Source: Dehalococcoides mccartyi 195
GTDB lineage: Bacteria > Chloroflexota > Dehalococcoidia > Dehalococcoidales > Dehalococcoidaceae
Reading direction: 5' to 3'
Assembly: GCF_000011905.1 (NCBI RefSeq)
Contig: NC_002936.3
Span: 1,178,001-1,242,000 of the forward strand
DNA: 64,000 bases
The notes under the pieces are model-generated. The model worked only from the letters and a program-made list of their open reading frames with translations. It did not search any database and was not told the DNA's origin. The position numbers and the translations under genes are program-made. This document shows, piece after piece, positions 26,048 to 34,643 of this stretch; within the stretch, counting starts at the first letter, position 1, and each line of letters begins with the position of its first letter.

Positions 26048-26067
26048 GTTTATGACGGAGTAGTATA

Positions 26068-26991
26068 TTGGCAGAAAAATTTTATTACGGCGGACAGGCG
26101 GTACTTGAAGGGGTAATGATGCGCGGCCAGAAAAACCTGGTCACTGCGGTACGCAACCCCGGCGGTGAAATCACCACCGAAGTAAGACCCCTGCATTCGC
26201 TTTATACCAGCAAATGGCGCAAAATGCCCGTGATACGGGGGGCTATTGTGCTTATTGAGAGCATGATTCTGGGCATTCAGAGCCTTATATATTCGGCCAA
26301 TATAGCCCTTAAGGAAGAGGAAGAAGAACTTTCGGGCGGGCTTTTGTGGCTGATGCTTTTGGTGTCACTGGGTTCCAGCGTAGCCCTTTTCTTTCTGGCG
26401 CCCTTGTTCATCACTAACCTTATGAGTTCCTTTTTGGAATCAGCCGTTTTGTTTAACCTGATTGAGGGTATAGTAAGGCTGGTGATATTTGTCATTTATA
26501 TAAAACTGGTCACCCTGACACCGGATATCAAACGGGTTTTCGGCTACCACGGGGCGGAACATGCCACCATAAACGCCTTTGAGGCCGGTGTGCCGCTTGA
26601 ACTGGAAAGGGCTGCCGAAATAAAAACTTACTCTACCGCCCACCTCCGCTGCGGCACCAGCTTTCTGCTGGCGGTAATGGTAATAGCCATACTGGTATTC
26701 AGCCTGATAGGCAAGCCTGCCTTTGCGGTTATGTTTGCTTCCCGGATAATACTGGTGCCGGTAATTGCAGCCTTAAGTTATGAATTTACCCGTTTCAGCG
26801 CCGGACACTGCCACAACCCGGTAGTCCGCTTTTTGATTAAACCGGGCCTGGCTTTGCAGTCACTGACTACCCGCCAGCCGGATATAAAGCAAATCGAGGT
26901 TGCCATCACCGCCCTTAAAAAGACAGTTGAGATGGACAACCCCGATTATATTCCCCAAAAAGCCTGCCCTGAGTGCGAAGCGGCTACTTAA
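26068..26991 (+). CDS. DUF1385 (YqhQ-family) membrane protein
   Basis: 307 residues from a TTG. Starts with the family signature [15 protein letters not shown]. Four or five hydrophobic segments (about 90-115, 130-155, 200-240). H-G-A-E-H in the middle (about 162-166) and F-S-A-G-H-C-H-N-P near 245 are conserved histidine motifs. A C-terminal C-P-E-C. Function of the family is poorly known. Confidence 0.88.
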   Translation: MAEKFYYGGQAVLEGVMMRGQKNLVTAVRNPGGEITTEVRPLHSLYTSKWRKMPVIRGAIVLIESMILGIQSLIYSANIALKEEEEELSGGLLWLMLLVSLGSSVALFFLAPLFITNLMSSFLESAVLFNLIEGIVRLVIFVIYIKLVTLTPDIKRVFGYHGAEHATINAFEAGVPLELERAAEIKTYSTAHLRCGTSFLLAVMVIAILVFSLIGKPAFAVMFASRIILVPVIAALSYEFTRFSAGHCHNPVVRFLIKPGLALQSLTTRQPDIKQIEVAITALKKTVEMDNPDYIPQKACPECEAAT

Positions 26992-27298
26992 GCTCTACCG
27001 GTGTGAAAAAGCAGCTGCGGTTGCCGGTGTGGCAGGTGGGACCCATAGGTTCAGCCTTTACCAGTACGGCATCCTTGTCACAATCAATATACATTTCCTT
27101 GACAATAAGCTTGTTGCCGGAGGTAGCGCCTTTGTTCCAGAGTTCCTGGCGGCTACGGCTGTAAAACCAGACACTGCCGGTTTCTTGAGTGAGCTTGAAG
27201 GATTCGGGGTTCATATAGCCCAGCATCAGCACCGTGCCATCCTTCACATCCTGTACTATAGCGGCTATAAGCCCTTTGTCGTCCAGTTTGAGTTCCAT
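26984..27298 (-). CDS. hisI: Phosphoribosyl-AMP cyclohydrolase
   Basis: 104 residues, the monofunctional form (no HisE domain). Metal-ligand signature D-C-D-K-D-A and C-H-T-G-N-R-S-C-F are intact, as is [11 protein letters not shown]. Catalyses step 3 of histidine synthesis. Convergent with the DUF1385 gene, overlapping by 8 bases. hisA, the next pathway step, is 600 bp away on the same strand but not in an operon with it. Confidence 0.96.
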   Translation of the reverse strand: MELKLDDKGLIAAIVQDVKDGTVLMLGYMNPESFKLTQETGSVWFYSRSRQELWNKGATSGNKLIVKEMYIDCDKDAVLVKAEPMGPTCHTGNRSCFFTPVELK

Positions 27299-27428
27299 TT
27301 GAATACATTATCTCCCGTTTTTATTTTTGCGTAGAAAATGTTATTTTATCAGGAATTGGTTTAAAGTGCATCTTGTAAGTGATATTAAACGTACAAGATA
27401 AGTATACATCAAAACACGGGGGTAAATT

Positions 27429-27887
27429 TTGGAGGAAACACTTCGCATCCGCCGGGCAGACAGCCGTGATACAAATACTATTGCCGGTTTTAATGCATCT
27501 ATGGCACAGGAAACTGAAAACAAGGCACTGGATAAAGACGCTACCCTGAAAGGGGCAGCCTATCTTTTCGAAAACCCCGGATACGGCTTTTACCTGATAG
27601 CCGAGTGTAACGGGGAAACCGCCGGTTCGCTTATGGTTACCTACGAATGGAGTGACTGGCGGAATAAATTTTACTGGTGGGTGCAAAGCGTATATATAAA
27701 GCCCGAATTCCGCCGCCAGGGTATCTTCCGGGCTATGTATGAAAATCTGACCGCACAGGCTAAAGAAGCAGGCAATGTCTGCGGCCTGCGTTTATATGTA
27801 GAGAAAGAAAACAAACGCGCCCAAGCCACCTATGCCGAACTGGGCATGACCCCCAGCCATTACCTGATGTATGAAACAGATTTCTAA
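27429..27887 (+). CDS. GNAT-family N-acetyltransferase
   Basis: 152 residues from a TTG preceded by GGGGG. Acetyl-CoA motif V-Y-I-K-P-E-F-R-R-Q-G-I-F-R-A-M (about 86-101), then L-R-L-Y-V-E-K-E-N-K-R-A-Q-A-T-Y, close to the RimI-like pattern with N/K/A/Y. Substrate unknown. Confidence 0.9.
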   Translation: MEETLRIRRADSRDTNTIAGFNASMAQETENKALDKDATLKGAAYLFENPGYGFYLIAECNGETAGSLMVTYEWSDWRNKFYWWVQSVYIKPEFRRQGIFRAMYENLTAQAKEAGNVCGLRLYVEKENKRAQATYAELGMTPSHYLMYETDF

Positions 27888-27893
27888 GCTAAT

Positions 27894-28607
27894 CTAGGAC
27901 AACTCTTCAAAGGCCCGTTTAAGGTTCAGGTCACCGGTATAAATGGCCTTGCCCACAATAGCCCCCTCCGCACCGATATCTTTCAAAAGGCGCAAATGGC
28001 TCAGGCTGGAAACACCCCCTGAAGCTATAACCGGCATATTTATAGCCGAAATAAGGTCTCGTATAGCCGCGAAGTTAGGCTCACTCAGAGTGCCGTCACG
28101 GCTTATATCAGTGTAAATAAAACGCTTCACACCCAGTTTTTTCATACTGCGGGCCAGTTCCAAAGCATCCACTTCGGTACTGTTTACCCAGCCGCGAGTG
28201 GCCACCTTGCCATTCCTGGCGTCTATACTGACGGCTACCGAGTCAGCGTATCTGGCACATATTTCCCTGACCAGCTCCGGGTTTTCCACCGCTACCGTAC
28301 CCAGTATTACCCGGTCAACCCCGGCCGTAAGCAGTTTCTTTACCGTATCCATACTGCGGATACCGCCGCCCACTTCCACCGGTATAAGGGCCGAATTGGC
28401 TATTTCCCGTATAAGCTCAAAGTTAACACTTTCCCCGTCGGCAGCACCGTCCAAATCCACCACATGCAGGCGGGGAGCACCCAAAGATTGCCAGCGCATG
28501 GCTGTACCCACCGGGTCAGGAGAGTACACTGTCTCCTGAGCATAATCACCCTGAAGAAGGCGGACACACCTGCCGCCTAAAATATCTATTGCCGGTATTA
28601 TTTCTAT
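27894..28607 (-). CDS. hisA: HisA (ProFAR isomerase), apparent ATA start
   Basis: 237 residues when started at the ATA at 28607, giving M-E-I-I-P-A-I-D-I-L-G-G-R-C-V-R-L-L-Q-G-D-Y, the standard HisA beginning. GAGAGG lies seven bases upstream. No in-frame ATG, GTG or TTG occurs closer than 28703, which would add 32 residues overlapping the neighbouring DUF2769 gene out of frame and lacks a ribosome site. Both catalytic Asp regions (A-I-D-I near the start; Y-T-D-I-S-R-D-G-T) and the phosphate-binding G-G-G-I-R and A-S-G-G-V-S are intact. Confidence 0.93.
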   Translation of the reverse strand: MEIIPAIDILGGRCVRLLQGDYAQETVYSPDPVGTAMRWQSLGAPRLHVVDLDGAADGESVNFELIREIANSALIPVEVGGGIRSMDTVKKLLTAGVDRVILGTVAVENPELVREICARYADSVAVSIDARNGKVATRGWVNSTEVDALELARSMKKLGVKRFIYTDISRDGTLSEPNFAAIRDLISAINMPVIASGGVSSLSHLRLLKDIGAEGAIVGKAIYTGDLNLKRAFEELS

Positions 28608-28633
28608 TTTGACACCTCTCTTGAAACTACCGC

Positions 28634-28876
28634 CTAAATACGGGATAACGGAGCCGCGCCGCTGCTGCAGTAATATGTCTCCGCAAAATTGTTCAGCTTC
28701 CATACCCGGCACTGGGGGCAGAGACAGCTTGTTTTGCTGATTACATACGGGCTTTTTGCCCGCTCACAGTAGACCACTTTATCCTTATGCCCCGGGTAAC
28801 TGGGGCATTTTTTACACAGACAGAGCTTACTGTTAAACCCCAGTATCAGCCTTTTAACCGGATTATTGTTGTTCAC
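28634..28876 (-). CDS. Small cysteine-rich DUF2769-like protein
   Basis: 80 residues from a GTG with GGGGG eight bases ahead. Cysteine pattern C-K-K-C-P-S-Y-P, V-Y-C-E-R-A-K-S, C-L-C-P-Q-C-R-V and a last Y-Y-C fits the DUF2769 family (probable metal-binding). It ends 26 bases before the HisA start, so it may be co-transcribed with hisA. Confidence 0.8.
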   Translation of the reverse strand: MNNNNPVKRLILGFNSKLCLCKKCPSYPGHKDKVVYCERAKSPYVISKTSCLCPQCRVWKLNNFAETYYCSSGAAPLSRI

Positions 28877-28955
28877 GCTTAAGCCCCCTTTACCGAGACC
28901 TGCCTGAGATTGCCGCCATTATAACATCTTGGCGGTTTTTAGCGAAAGAACGGCT

Positions 28956-29336
28956 CTATTTGGGTTTTACCCGAAGACGCATTTTATCCCGCCCTATTAC
29001 CACCACTTCCTGCCCGCTGGATATGCCGGCTTCGGAAGTAACTGCCTCCCAAAGCTCCCCGTCCAGCCGTACCATCCCCTGAGGGTTTAAGCTTTCCACC
29101 ACTACCGCACTGCTGCCGATAATAGTTTCCGCACCGGTAAGCGGTTTCTGGTCAAGCGTAACTGTACCCACGTGGTAAAAATACACCGCTAGTACCAGCA
29201 AAACCCCTTCGGCAAGCAGCACCACCCAAAGCGGCAGGGGGAAATCCACCTTCGGCAGCAGCCATAAACCCAGCAGGGCAATGCCTGCCCCTTCTAAAAG
29301 CGTAGTAAATACAGTCCAGACCAGACGGATATTCAT
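28956..29336 (-). CDS. NfeD-like membrane protein
   Basis: 126 residues from the ATG at 29336; upstream reading is the antisense of gatC and is discarded. Two hydrophobic segments (about 7-28, 30-50) and a C-terminal OB-fold domain (A-V-V-V-E-S-L-N-P-Q-G-M-V-R-L-D-G-E-L-W-E-A) typical of NfeD. A TATAAT (29343-29348) lies only six bases before the ATG, so the mRNA should be leaderless. NfeD proteins usually accompany stomatins; none is adjacent here. Confidence 0.85.
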   Translation of the reverse strand: MNIRLVWTVFTTLLEGAGIALLGLWLLPKVDFPLPLWVVLLAEGVLLVLAVYFYHVGTVTLDQKPLTGAETIIGSSAVVVESLNPQGMVRLDGELWEAVTSEAGISSGQEVVVIGRDKMRLRVKPK

Positions 29337-29342
29337 AGCGTT

Positions 29343-29348
29343 ATTATA
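29343..29348 (-). promoter_or_regulatory. -10 element of the nfeD-like gene
   Basis: Perfect TATAAT six bases before the start codon; the -35 is poor. Transcription would begin at or next to the A of the ATG. Confidence 0.55.
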
Positions 29349-29390
29349 CCAACAACCCCCGTACCTTAATACAACCAAAAGGGGGCTTTG

Positions 29391-29419
29391 TTGCCCGTAT
29401 TTGGCGGCGGTGTTATAAT
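29391..29419 (+). promoter_or_regulatory. Promoter of gatC-gatA
   Basis: TTGCCC (29391-29396), 17-bp spacer, TATAAT (29414-29419). It leaves a 20-base leader with GGGGG before the gatC ATG. Confidence 0.7.
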
Positions 29420-29445
29420 CTGGGGACTTGTAAACGGGGGATATT

Positions 29446-29733
29446 ATGAAGCTAAACCGCGAAGATGTACTCCACATTGCCCGCTTGGCTAAACTGGGGC
29501 TGGAGGAAGATGAAATAAACCGCTTGAGTAAAGAGCTTTCGGCCTTGCTGGAGCATTTTGAGGTACTGCAGCAGGTGGATACCACCGGCGTAGAGCCGAC
29601 CGCCCAATCCACCCCGGTTAAAAGCGTACTTAAAGAGGATATTATAAAGCCCTCTTATGACCGTGAGGAGATACTTTCAAATGCCCCCAGACGCGAGGGT
29701 GATTACGTGCGGATACGGGCGGTGATGGAATAA
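29446..29733 (+). CDS. gatC: Asp/Glu-tRNA amidotransferase subunit C
   Basis: 95 residues: V-L-H-I-A-R-L-A-K-L-G-L-E-E-D-E at the start and the G-V-E-P-T belt motif near 46-50. Stabilises GatA-GatB. Its stop overlaps the gatA ATG by one base. gatB is not in the window. Confidence 0.95.
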   Translation: MKLNREDVLHIARLAKLGLEEDEINRLSKELSALLEHFEVLQQVDTTGVEPTAQSTPVKSVLKEDIIKPSYDREEILSNAPRREGDYVRIRAVME

Positions 29734-31193
29734 TGACAGATTTAATCAAGCTGACCATTGCCCAGTCCCACAAACTGCTGAAAGAACGGAAACTGTCATC
29801 CGCCGAGCTTACCCGAGCCCATCTGGACAGGATAGAAAAACTTGAGCCTGAGATAAAGGCTTTTATGACTGTCTGCCCGGAAAGTGCTTTAGCCCAGGCT
29901 AAAGCGGCTGACGAAGCTATAAAACAGGGGCATATCCGCCCGCTGACAGGTATCCCCATGGCCCTTAAAGATGTATTATGCACCAAAGGTATCCGCACCA
30001 CCTGTTCCTCCAGGATGCTGGAAAACTTTGTGCCGCCGTATAATGCCCACGTGGTGGACAAACTGGCCGAAGAAGGGGCGGTGCTGCTGGGTAAAACCAA
30101 CATGGACGAGTTTGCCATGGGTTCTTCCACCGAAAACTCGGCCTTCTTTACCACCCATAATCCCTGGAATACCGCCAAAGTTCCCGGCGGCTCTTCCGGC
30201 GGTTCGGCTGCCTGTGTGGCTGCTTCGGAAGCAGTCTTTTCACTGGGTTCGGATACCGGCGGTTCTATCCGCCAGCCGGCCAGCTTCTGCAGTGTTACCG
30301 GACTGAAACCCAGCTACGGTATGGTAAGCCGCTACGGGCTGGTAGCCTTTGCCAGTTCGCTTGACCAGATAGGCCCTTTTACCAAAGATGTTCTGGACTG
30401 TGCTCTGGTAATGAATGCCATTGCCGGCTTTGATGACCGTGACTCCACCTCCGTACCCCAGACAGCGCCTGATTTCAGCAGCTGCCTTGACGGGGATATA
30501 AAGGGGTTTAAACTGGGTGTACCCAAAGAATATTTCAGCCATAATATGCGGGCAGATATAGCCGAGAAGATAAATGACGCCTTGGGAGTACTTTCGGGTC
30601 TGGGTGCAAGCGTAGACCGGGAGGTATCCCTGCCCCATACTCCATACGCACTGGCGGTTTATTACATACTGGCACCCTCCGAGGCTTCGGCCAATTTGTC
30701 ACGGTATGACGGGGTAAAATACGGTTATTCTTACAACCAGACCGAAAACATGTGGGAAGCTATGGAAAAGACCCGCGCCAAGGGATTCGGTCCGGAAGTA
30801 AAACGGCGTATCATGATAGGCACTTACGCCCTTTCAGCCGGCTATTATGACGCCTGGTATGTCAAAGCCCAGAAAGTGCGCACTCTGATAAGCCAGGAGT
30901 TTAACAACGCCTTTGAAAAATATGACGCCCTTATAACACCCACCACCCCCAACTTGCCTTTCAGTATCGGTGAAAAGCTGAGTGACCCCTTTGAGATGTA
31001 TATGTGTGACACCTGCACTATCCCCATAAATATTGCCGGATTGCCCGCCATAAGCATACCGGCCGGGTTTGTAGATGGTTTACCAGTGGGTTTACAAATT
31101 ATAGGCAAGCCCTTTGCTGACCAGACTATTATGCGCATAGCCCATGCTTTCCAGTGCGCCACCGCCTGGCACAAGGAAACTCCCCGGTTATAG
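29733..31193 (+). CDS. gatA: Asp/Glu-tRNA amidotransferase subunit A
   Basis: 486 residues, normal length. Amidase-signature triad visible: Lys in P-M-A-L-K-D-V (about 78), cis-Ser in G-G-S-S-G-G-S-A (about 153) and the nucleophile in G-S-D-T-G-G-S-I-R-Q (about 177). Releases ammonia from glutamine for transamidation of Glu-tRNA(Gln)/Asp-tRNA(Asn). The organism carries gltX in the same window, consistent with the indirect pathway. Confidence 0.97.
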   Translation: MTDLIKLTIAQSHKLLKERKLSSAELTRAHLDRIEKLEPEIKAFMTVCPESALAQAKAADEAIKQGHIRPLTGIPMALKDVLCTKGIRTTCSSRMLENFVPPYNAHVVDKLAEEGAVLLGKTNMDEFAMGSSTENSAFFTTHNPWNTAKVPGGSSGGSAACVAASEAVFSLGSDTGGSIRQPASFCSVTGLKPSYGMVSRYGLVAFASSLDQIGPFTKDVLDCALVMNAIAGFDDRDSTSVPQTAPDFSSCLDGDIKGFKLGVPKEYFSHNMRADIAEKINDALGVLSGLGASVDREVSLPHTPYALAVYYILAPSEASANLSRYDGVKYGYSYNQTENMWEAMEKTRAKGFGPEVKRRIMIGTYALSAGYYDAWYVKAQKVRTLISQEFNNAFEKYDALITPTTPNLPFSIGEKLSDPFEMYMCDTCTIPINIAGLPAISIPAGFVDGLPVGLQIIGKPFADQTIMRIAHAFQCATAWHKETPRL

Positions 31194-31210
31194 AGAGGTG
31201 TGGAAAATCC

Positions 31211-31675
31211 ATGATTAAGCAGCCAAGTGATTGGTATCAGGCCAGTATTGAAACTGTTACCAACCTGGAAACGACCCTTAGCCCCAAAGAGGTCAAAAAA
31301 TACCGCCTGAAATGGCTTGAGACCGTCCTTTACCAGATGGATAACTTCGGACAGAACTGCGAAGATTGCAGTATGTTCCGCCATGCCCTGACCGCCTGTT
31401 TGAAAACTCTGGGCAATAAACCTGTTGCCAAAACAGATGAAGAGTCATACTTCAACACCTTAAACGGGGTTGTTATCCACCTGCAAAGTAAGCACAAGCT
31501 GACACCCCCCGGCGAAAATATAGGTATCTGGCTGGCGCTAGGGCTGGCCCTGGGTGCCGGGCTGGGTTTTGTGTTGAGCAATATGGCCACCGGGATTGCC
31601 ATAGGGCTGGTTACCGGGCTGGTCATAGGCGCTATTCTGGATATTGCCGCCCGCAAACAGGGGCGCGGCATTTAA
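31211..31675 (+). CDS. Membrane protein with C-terminal glycine-zipper segments
   Basis: 154 residues from the ATG at 31211. The N-terminal two thirds are soluble and helical, with C-E-D-C-S-M-F and a further cysteine at A-C-L-K-T-L. Two hydrophobic Gly/Ala-rich segments at about 107-125 and 127-146 follow. It lies 17 bases behind gatA and is likely co-transcribed. No known family recognised. Confidence 0.7.
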   Translation: MIKQPSDWYQASIETVTNLETTLSPKEVKKYRLKWLETVLYQMDNFGQNCEDCSMFRHALTACLKTLGNKPVAKTDEESYFNTLNGVVIHLQSKHKLTPPGENIGIWLALGLALGAGLGFVLSNMATGIAIGLVTGLVIGAILDIAARKQGRGI

Positions 31676-31702
31676 AACCTGATTCTTTAAGTCAAAGAAC
31701 AG

Positions 31703-31727
31703 GGCGGCTGGCAAACAGCCGCCTTTT
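31703..31727 (+). terminator. Terminator of the gat operon
   Basis: GGCGGCTG/CAGCCGCC (31703-31723) followed by TTTTG. Confidence 0.85.
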
Positions 31728-31761
31728 GCTTATGTAATAGTTTCTAAAATGTATATATACC

Positions 31762-31790
31762 TTGACATTTTGTAAATACAGCTTTACAAT
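31762..31790 (+). promoter_or_regulatory. Promoter and candidate operator of the HTH-ABC operon
   Basis: Consensus TTGACA (31762-31767), 17-bp spacer, TACAAT (31785-31790), eight bases before the ATG: leaderless. The spacer and -10 are covered by a perfect inverted repeat TGTAAA-N6-TTTACA (31771-31788), a good operator for the HTH protein encoded as second gene, suggesting self-repression. Confidence 0.75.
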
Positions 31791-31798
31791 ACCAATCT

Positions 31799-32173
31799 AT
31801 GAATATCAAAATTTACCGCTATATAGTTATTTTGCTATCGGTAATACTGGGTATCGGCATAGGCTGGGCTGCAGCCAACGGATTGTACCTGTTCGGGCTG
31901 CTGGTAGTGCCTATCTTTATAGGTATGAATATATTTTTAAGAAACCAGGTCAAGGGCATACTGGCAGACGAACGCCAGTACCGTATTCAGGAAAAGGCTG
32001 CCAGTTTCACCATCCGCATTTTCGGCCCGGTAATAGGTCTTGCCCCTCTGGTTTACATGGTGATTAATGAAGACGCCGCCTCTTCTCCCGAATACTGGCT
32101 GCTGGTAGGCATGGCCTTATTCTTTATTTTGCTGTATGACCTGGCTAATCTGTATTACCGGAATAAAATGTAA
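31799..32173 (+). CDS. DUF2178-like four-TM membrane protein
   Basis: 124 residues with four hydrophobic segments (about 5-25, 28-46, 70-88, 100-118) and a charged loop D-E-R-Q-Y-R-I-Q-E-K-A in the middle, the typical layout of DUF2178 proteins, which often sit next to small XRE regulators as here. First gene of a four-gene operon. Confidence 0.75.
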   Translation: MNIKIYRYIVILLSVILGIGIGWAAANGLYLFGLLVVPIFIGMNIFLRNQVKGILADERQYRIQEKAASFTIRIFGPVIGLAPLVYMVINEDAASSPEYWLLVGMALFFILLYDLANLYYRNKM

Positions 32174-32178
32174 ATATT

Positions 32179-32388
32179 ATGCAAAATAAACTCCGGGTTT
32201 TAAGAGCCATACACAACCTTACTCAGGAGGAACTGGCGGACAAACTGGGTATAACCCGCCAGACCGTTATCGCTATAGAGTGGGGAAAGTACTCCCCCTC
32301 CCTGGAGCTGGCTTTCAAGATAGCTTCCCTTTTCAAAGCACCAATAGAAGAAATATTTACATACAATACTGAACAGGAAAGGCAATGA
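32179..32388 (+). CDS. XRE-family HTH transcriptional regulator
   Basis: 69 residues, entirely one Cro/CI-type HTH: L-T-Q-E-E-L-A-D-K-L-G-I-T-R-Q-T-V-I-A-I-E-W-G-K-Y-S-P-S (short YozG-like group). Its last bases overlap the ABC ATPase start by four. Likely binds the inverted repeat in the operon promoter. Confidence 0.92.
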   Translation: MQNKLRVLRAIHNLTQEELADKLGITRQTVIAIEWGKYSPSLELAFKIASLFKAPIEEIFTYNTEQERQ

Positions 32389-33305
32389 TAGAAGTAAACA
32401 ACCTTAGCAAAACCTTCAAGGGCAAAACAGTACTGGATAATATCAGTTTCAGTGTAGCTCCGGGGGAAATATTCGGTTTTCTGGGGCCAAACGGCGCCGG
32501 AAAAACCACCACCATGAGAATTATTTTAGGTCTTTTAAACCCCAGCAGCGGCCAGGCCACCCTGAACGGCAAAAATCTGGCTAAAGATGATGCCGCCAGA
32601 AGCAAAGTGGGGGTTCTGCTGGAAGTGGACGGCATTTATGACCGCCTGAGCGCCTATGAAAACCTGCGGTATTTTGCAGATATCTACCGGATACCTAACC
32701 GCGAAGCCCGGATAAACGAACTGCTGGAATTTTTTGACCTGAACGGACGCCGGAATGACCCGGCAGGCAAATTTTCAAAAGGCATGAAACGCAAACTGGC
32801 GCTGGCCAAGGCTATTATGCACAAACCGGAGGTTCTTTTTCTGGACGAACCGGCCTCCGGGCTTGACCCCGAAGCCCAGAAAAACTTCCGTGACCTTATC
32901 CTGTCCCTCTCACGCGAGGGCAATATGACTATTTTTCTGAATTCGCATGACCTGGACGAAGTTCAGCGTATCTGCAATAAAGTGGCCATTATCAAGGGCG
33001 GCAAACTGCTGGCCTGGGACAGTCTGGCCAACCTGGGCAGGAAAAACCGCCAGCCCGGCATGGAACTTTCCTTTGGCAATACGGCTGATATTGAGCAAGC
33101 CGAAAAACTGCTCACCTCAGCCAAACTGGCAATTGATATTCACCGTACCCAGGAGGGCCTGACCCTGACTCCGGCTGAAGGTGCGGACACCTCCCAGATA
33201 ATCACTTATCTAGCCGGTCATGATATTAAGCTGGAAGAAGTGCGCAAACTAAAACGGTCTCTGGAGGAAATATATCTGGAGACTATGAAACAGGAGACCA
33301 GGTAA
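32385..33305 (+). CDS. ABC transporter ATP-binding protein
   Basis: 306 residues. Walker [11 protein letters not shown] (about 36-45), signature [10 protein letters not shown] (about 130), Walker [14 protein letters not shown], switch H in L-N-S-H-D-L. The C-terminal extension is that of NatA/CcmA-type exporters. Pairs with the following permease; start and stop share a base. Confidence 0.95.
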   Translation: MIEVNNLSKTFKGKTVLDNISFSVAPGEIFGFLGPNGAGKTTTMRIILGLLNPSSGQATLNGKNLAKDDAARSKVGVLLEVDGIYDRLSAYENLRYFADIYRIPNREARINELLEFFDLNGRRNDPAGKFSKGMKRKLALAKAIMHKPEVLFLDEPASGLDPEAQKNFRDLILSLSREGNMTIFLNSHDLDEVQRICNKVAIIKGGKLLAWDSLANLGRKNRQPGMELSFGNTADIEQAEKLLTSAKLAIDIHRTQEGLTLTPAEGADTSQIITYLAGHDIKLEEVRKLKRSLEEIYLETMKQETR

Positions 33306-34000
33306 TGCAAAATATATTTACGGTAGCTAAAAAGGAAATCCGGTATAACTTCAGCAACAGGGGTATGCTTATTCAGGCGCTCATTATGCCCGTACTGTTC
33401 GGTTTTCTGTATTCCAATAATCTGTCCAGTCAAGCTGGTATGAATTTATCCATTAACGGCATAGTCTTTTACCTGTCCATTATGATAAGTGCCTTTATGT
33501 CTTATATGTTCCTCAGCCAGGCATTCGTAATGGAAAAATACACCCGCACTATTGAAAGCCTGATGTGCACCCCGCTCAGCCTGCGGGATATTCTGCTGGG
33601 CAAAGTGCTGGGGGTAAGCGTCTCCACCTACCCGTTTGTCCTGCTGGCCGTCTTGATACCCATTATCCGTACCGGTCTTGAAAACGGGGAGTTTATACTG
33701 CCCTCGCTGGCGATATTTGTTCAGGTGCTGTTTGTGACCCCGCTGGTTATTATGGGCTTTGTAAACCTGATGGGCTTTTTAAACCTGTATGTGGGGCTGA
33801 AGGAGTACCGCATTCTAACCCTGATAGTCTTCGTACCCCTGTTCGGCCTGATGGGTGCGGGTATAGGCCTGGCCAGCAATATTGATGCCCAGTGGGCTCT
33901 GGTAGGCATAGTAGCCGGTGTGGCAGTATTGCTGCTGGCTATTTCTACTTACCTGACCCGCTTTCTCAGCCGGGAAAGGATAGTAACCACCCTGCCCTAA
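33305..34000 (+). CDS. ABC-2-type permease
   Basis: 231 residues with six hydrophobic segments; a K-E-I-R-Y-N-F motif at the start and the E-K-Y-T-R-T-I-E-S-L-M-C-T-P cytosolic signature (about 75-88) identify the ABC-2 family. Exported substrate unknown. Last gene of the operon. Confidence 0.9.
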   Translation: MQNIFTVAKKEIRYNFSNRGMLIQALIMPVLFGFLYSNNLSSQAGMNLSINGIVFYLSIMISAFMSYMFLSQAFVMEKYTRTIESLMCTPLSLRDILLGKVLGVSVSTYPFVLLAVLIPIIRTGLENGEFILPSLAIFVQVLFVTPLVIMGFVNLMGFLNLYVGLKEYRILTLIVFVPLFGLMGAGIGLASNIDAQWALVGIVAGVAVLLLAISTYLTRFLSRERIVTTLP

Positions 34001-34020
34001 AATATTTTTATCAGCCTGTT

Positions 34021-34058
34021 TGCCCCCTGCGTACATAATACTCAGGGGGCATTTTTTT
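34021..34058 (+). terminator. Terminator of the ABC operon
   Basis: TGCCCCCTG/CAGGGGGCA (34021-34051) followed by TTTTTTT. Confidence 0.9.
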
Positions 34059-34138
34059 GACAGCGGCAAGTAAAGAGGAGTATTTTTTAGATTTAAATAT
34101 ATCTGTTATAATAGCTCTACCACAAACAGGAGAAAATA

Positions 34139-34621
34139 ATGCTTAGTGACATTTTAAAAATCCTGGAAAATGACTCCCGTATTACACCTGACAGACTGGC
34201 CTGCATGACCGGCCTTGCCGAAGGGGATATCAGCCGTGAGATAAAGCAAGCCGAAGCTGACAAGACTATCCTCAAATATAAAACCGTCATAAACTGGGAG
34301 AAACTGGGACACGAACAGGTTTTTGCCCTGATTGAGGTCAAGGTCAGCCCCCAGAGAGATGTGGGTTTTGATGCCATTGCCGAAAGGATTTACCGCTACC
34401 CGGAGGTGCGCTCCTGCTATCTGCTTTCAGGCACTTATGACCTGCTGGTAATGGTAGGCGGCAAGACTATGCAGATGGTGGCTAATTTCGTAGCCCAAAA
34501 ACTGGCTCCGATAGAAGGCGTACAGGGAGCGGTCACCCATTTTCTGCTTAAGCGGTTCAAAGAAGACGACGAAATAATTGACGGCAATGATGATATCAAA
34601 CGCGAGCCGGTAGTCCTTTAA
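34139..34621 (+). CDS. Lrp/AsnC-family regulator
   Basis: 160 residues: N-terminal winged HTH (L-E-N-D-S-R-I-T-P-D-R-L-A-C-M-T-G-L) and C-terminal RAM ligand-binding domain (V-R-S-C-Y-L-L-S-G-T-Y-D-L-L-V-M-V). AGGAG before the ATG and TATAAT at 34107-34112. The aminotransferase gene follows after 22 bases, so the pair is probably one operon in which the regulator senses an amino acid. Confidence 0.93.
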   Translation: MLSDILKILENDSRITPDRLACMTGLAEGDISREIKQAEADKTILKYKTVINWEKLGHEQVFALIEVKVSPQRDVGFDAIAERIYRYPEVRSCYLLSGTYDLLVMVGGKTMQMVANFVAQKLAPIEGVQGAVTHFLLKRFKEDDEIIDGNDDIKREPVVL

Positions 34622-34643
34622 TAAATATTCAGAGGTTTAGGCC

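Noticed and set aside
28608-28712. N-terminal extension of HisA to the GTG at 28712 or ATG at 28703
   Set aside because: Overlaps the DUF2769 gene in another frame, lacks a ribosome site and has no HisA similarity.
29337-29612. N-terminal extension of the NfeD-like protein
   Set aside because: It is the antisense reading of gatC and crosses both promoters.
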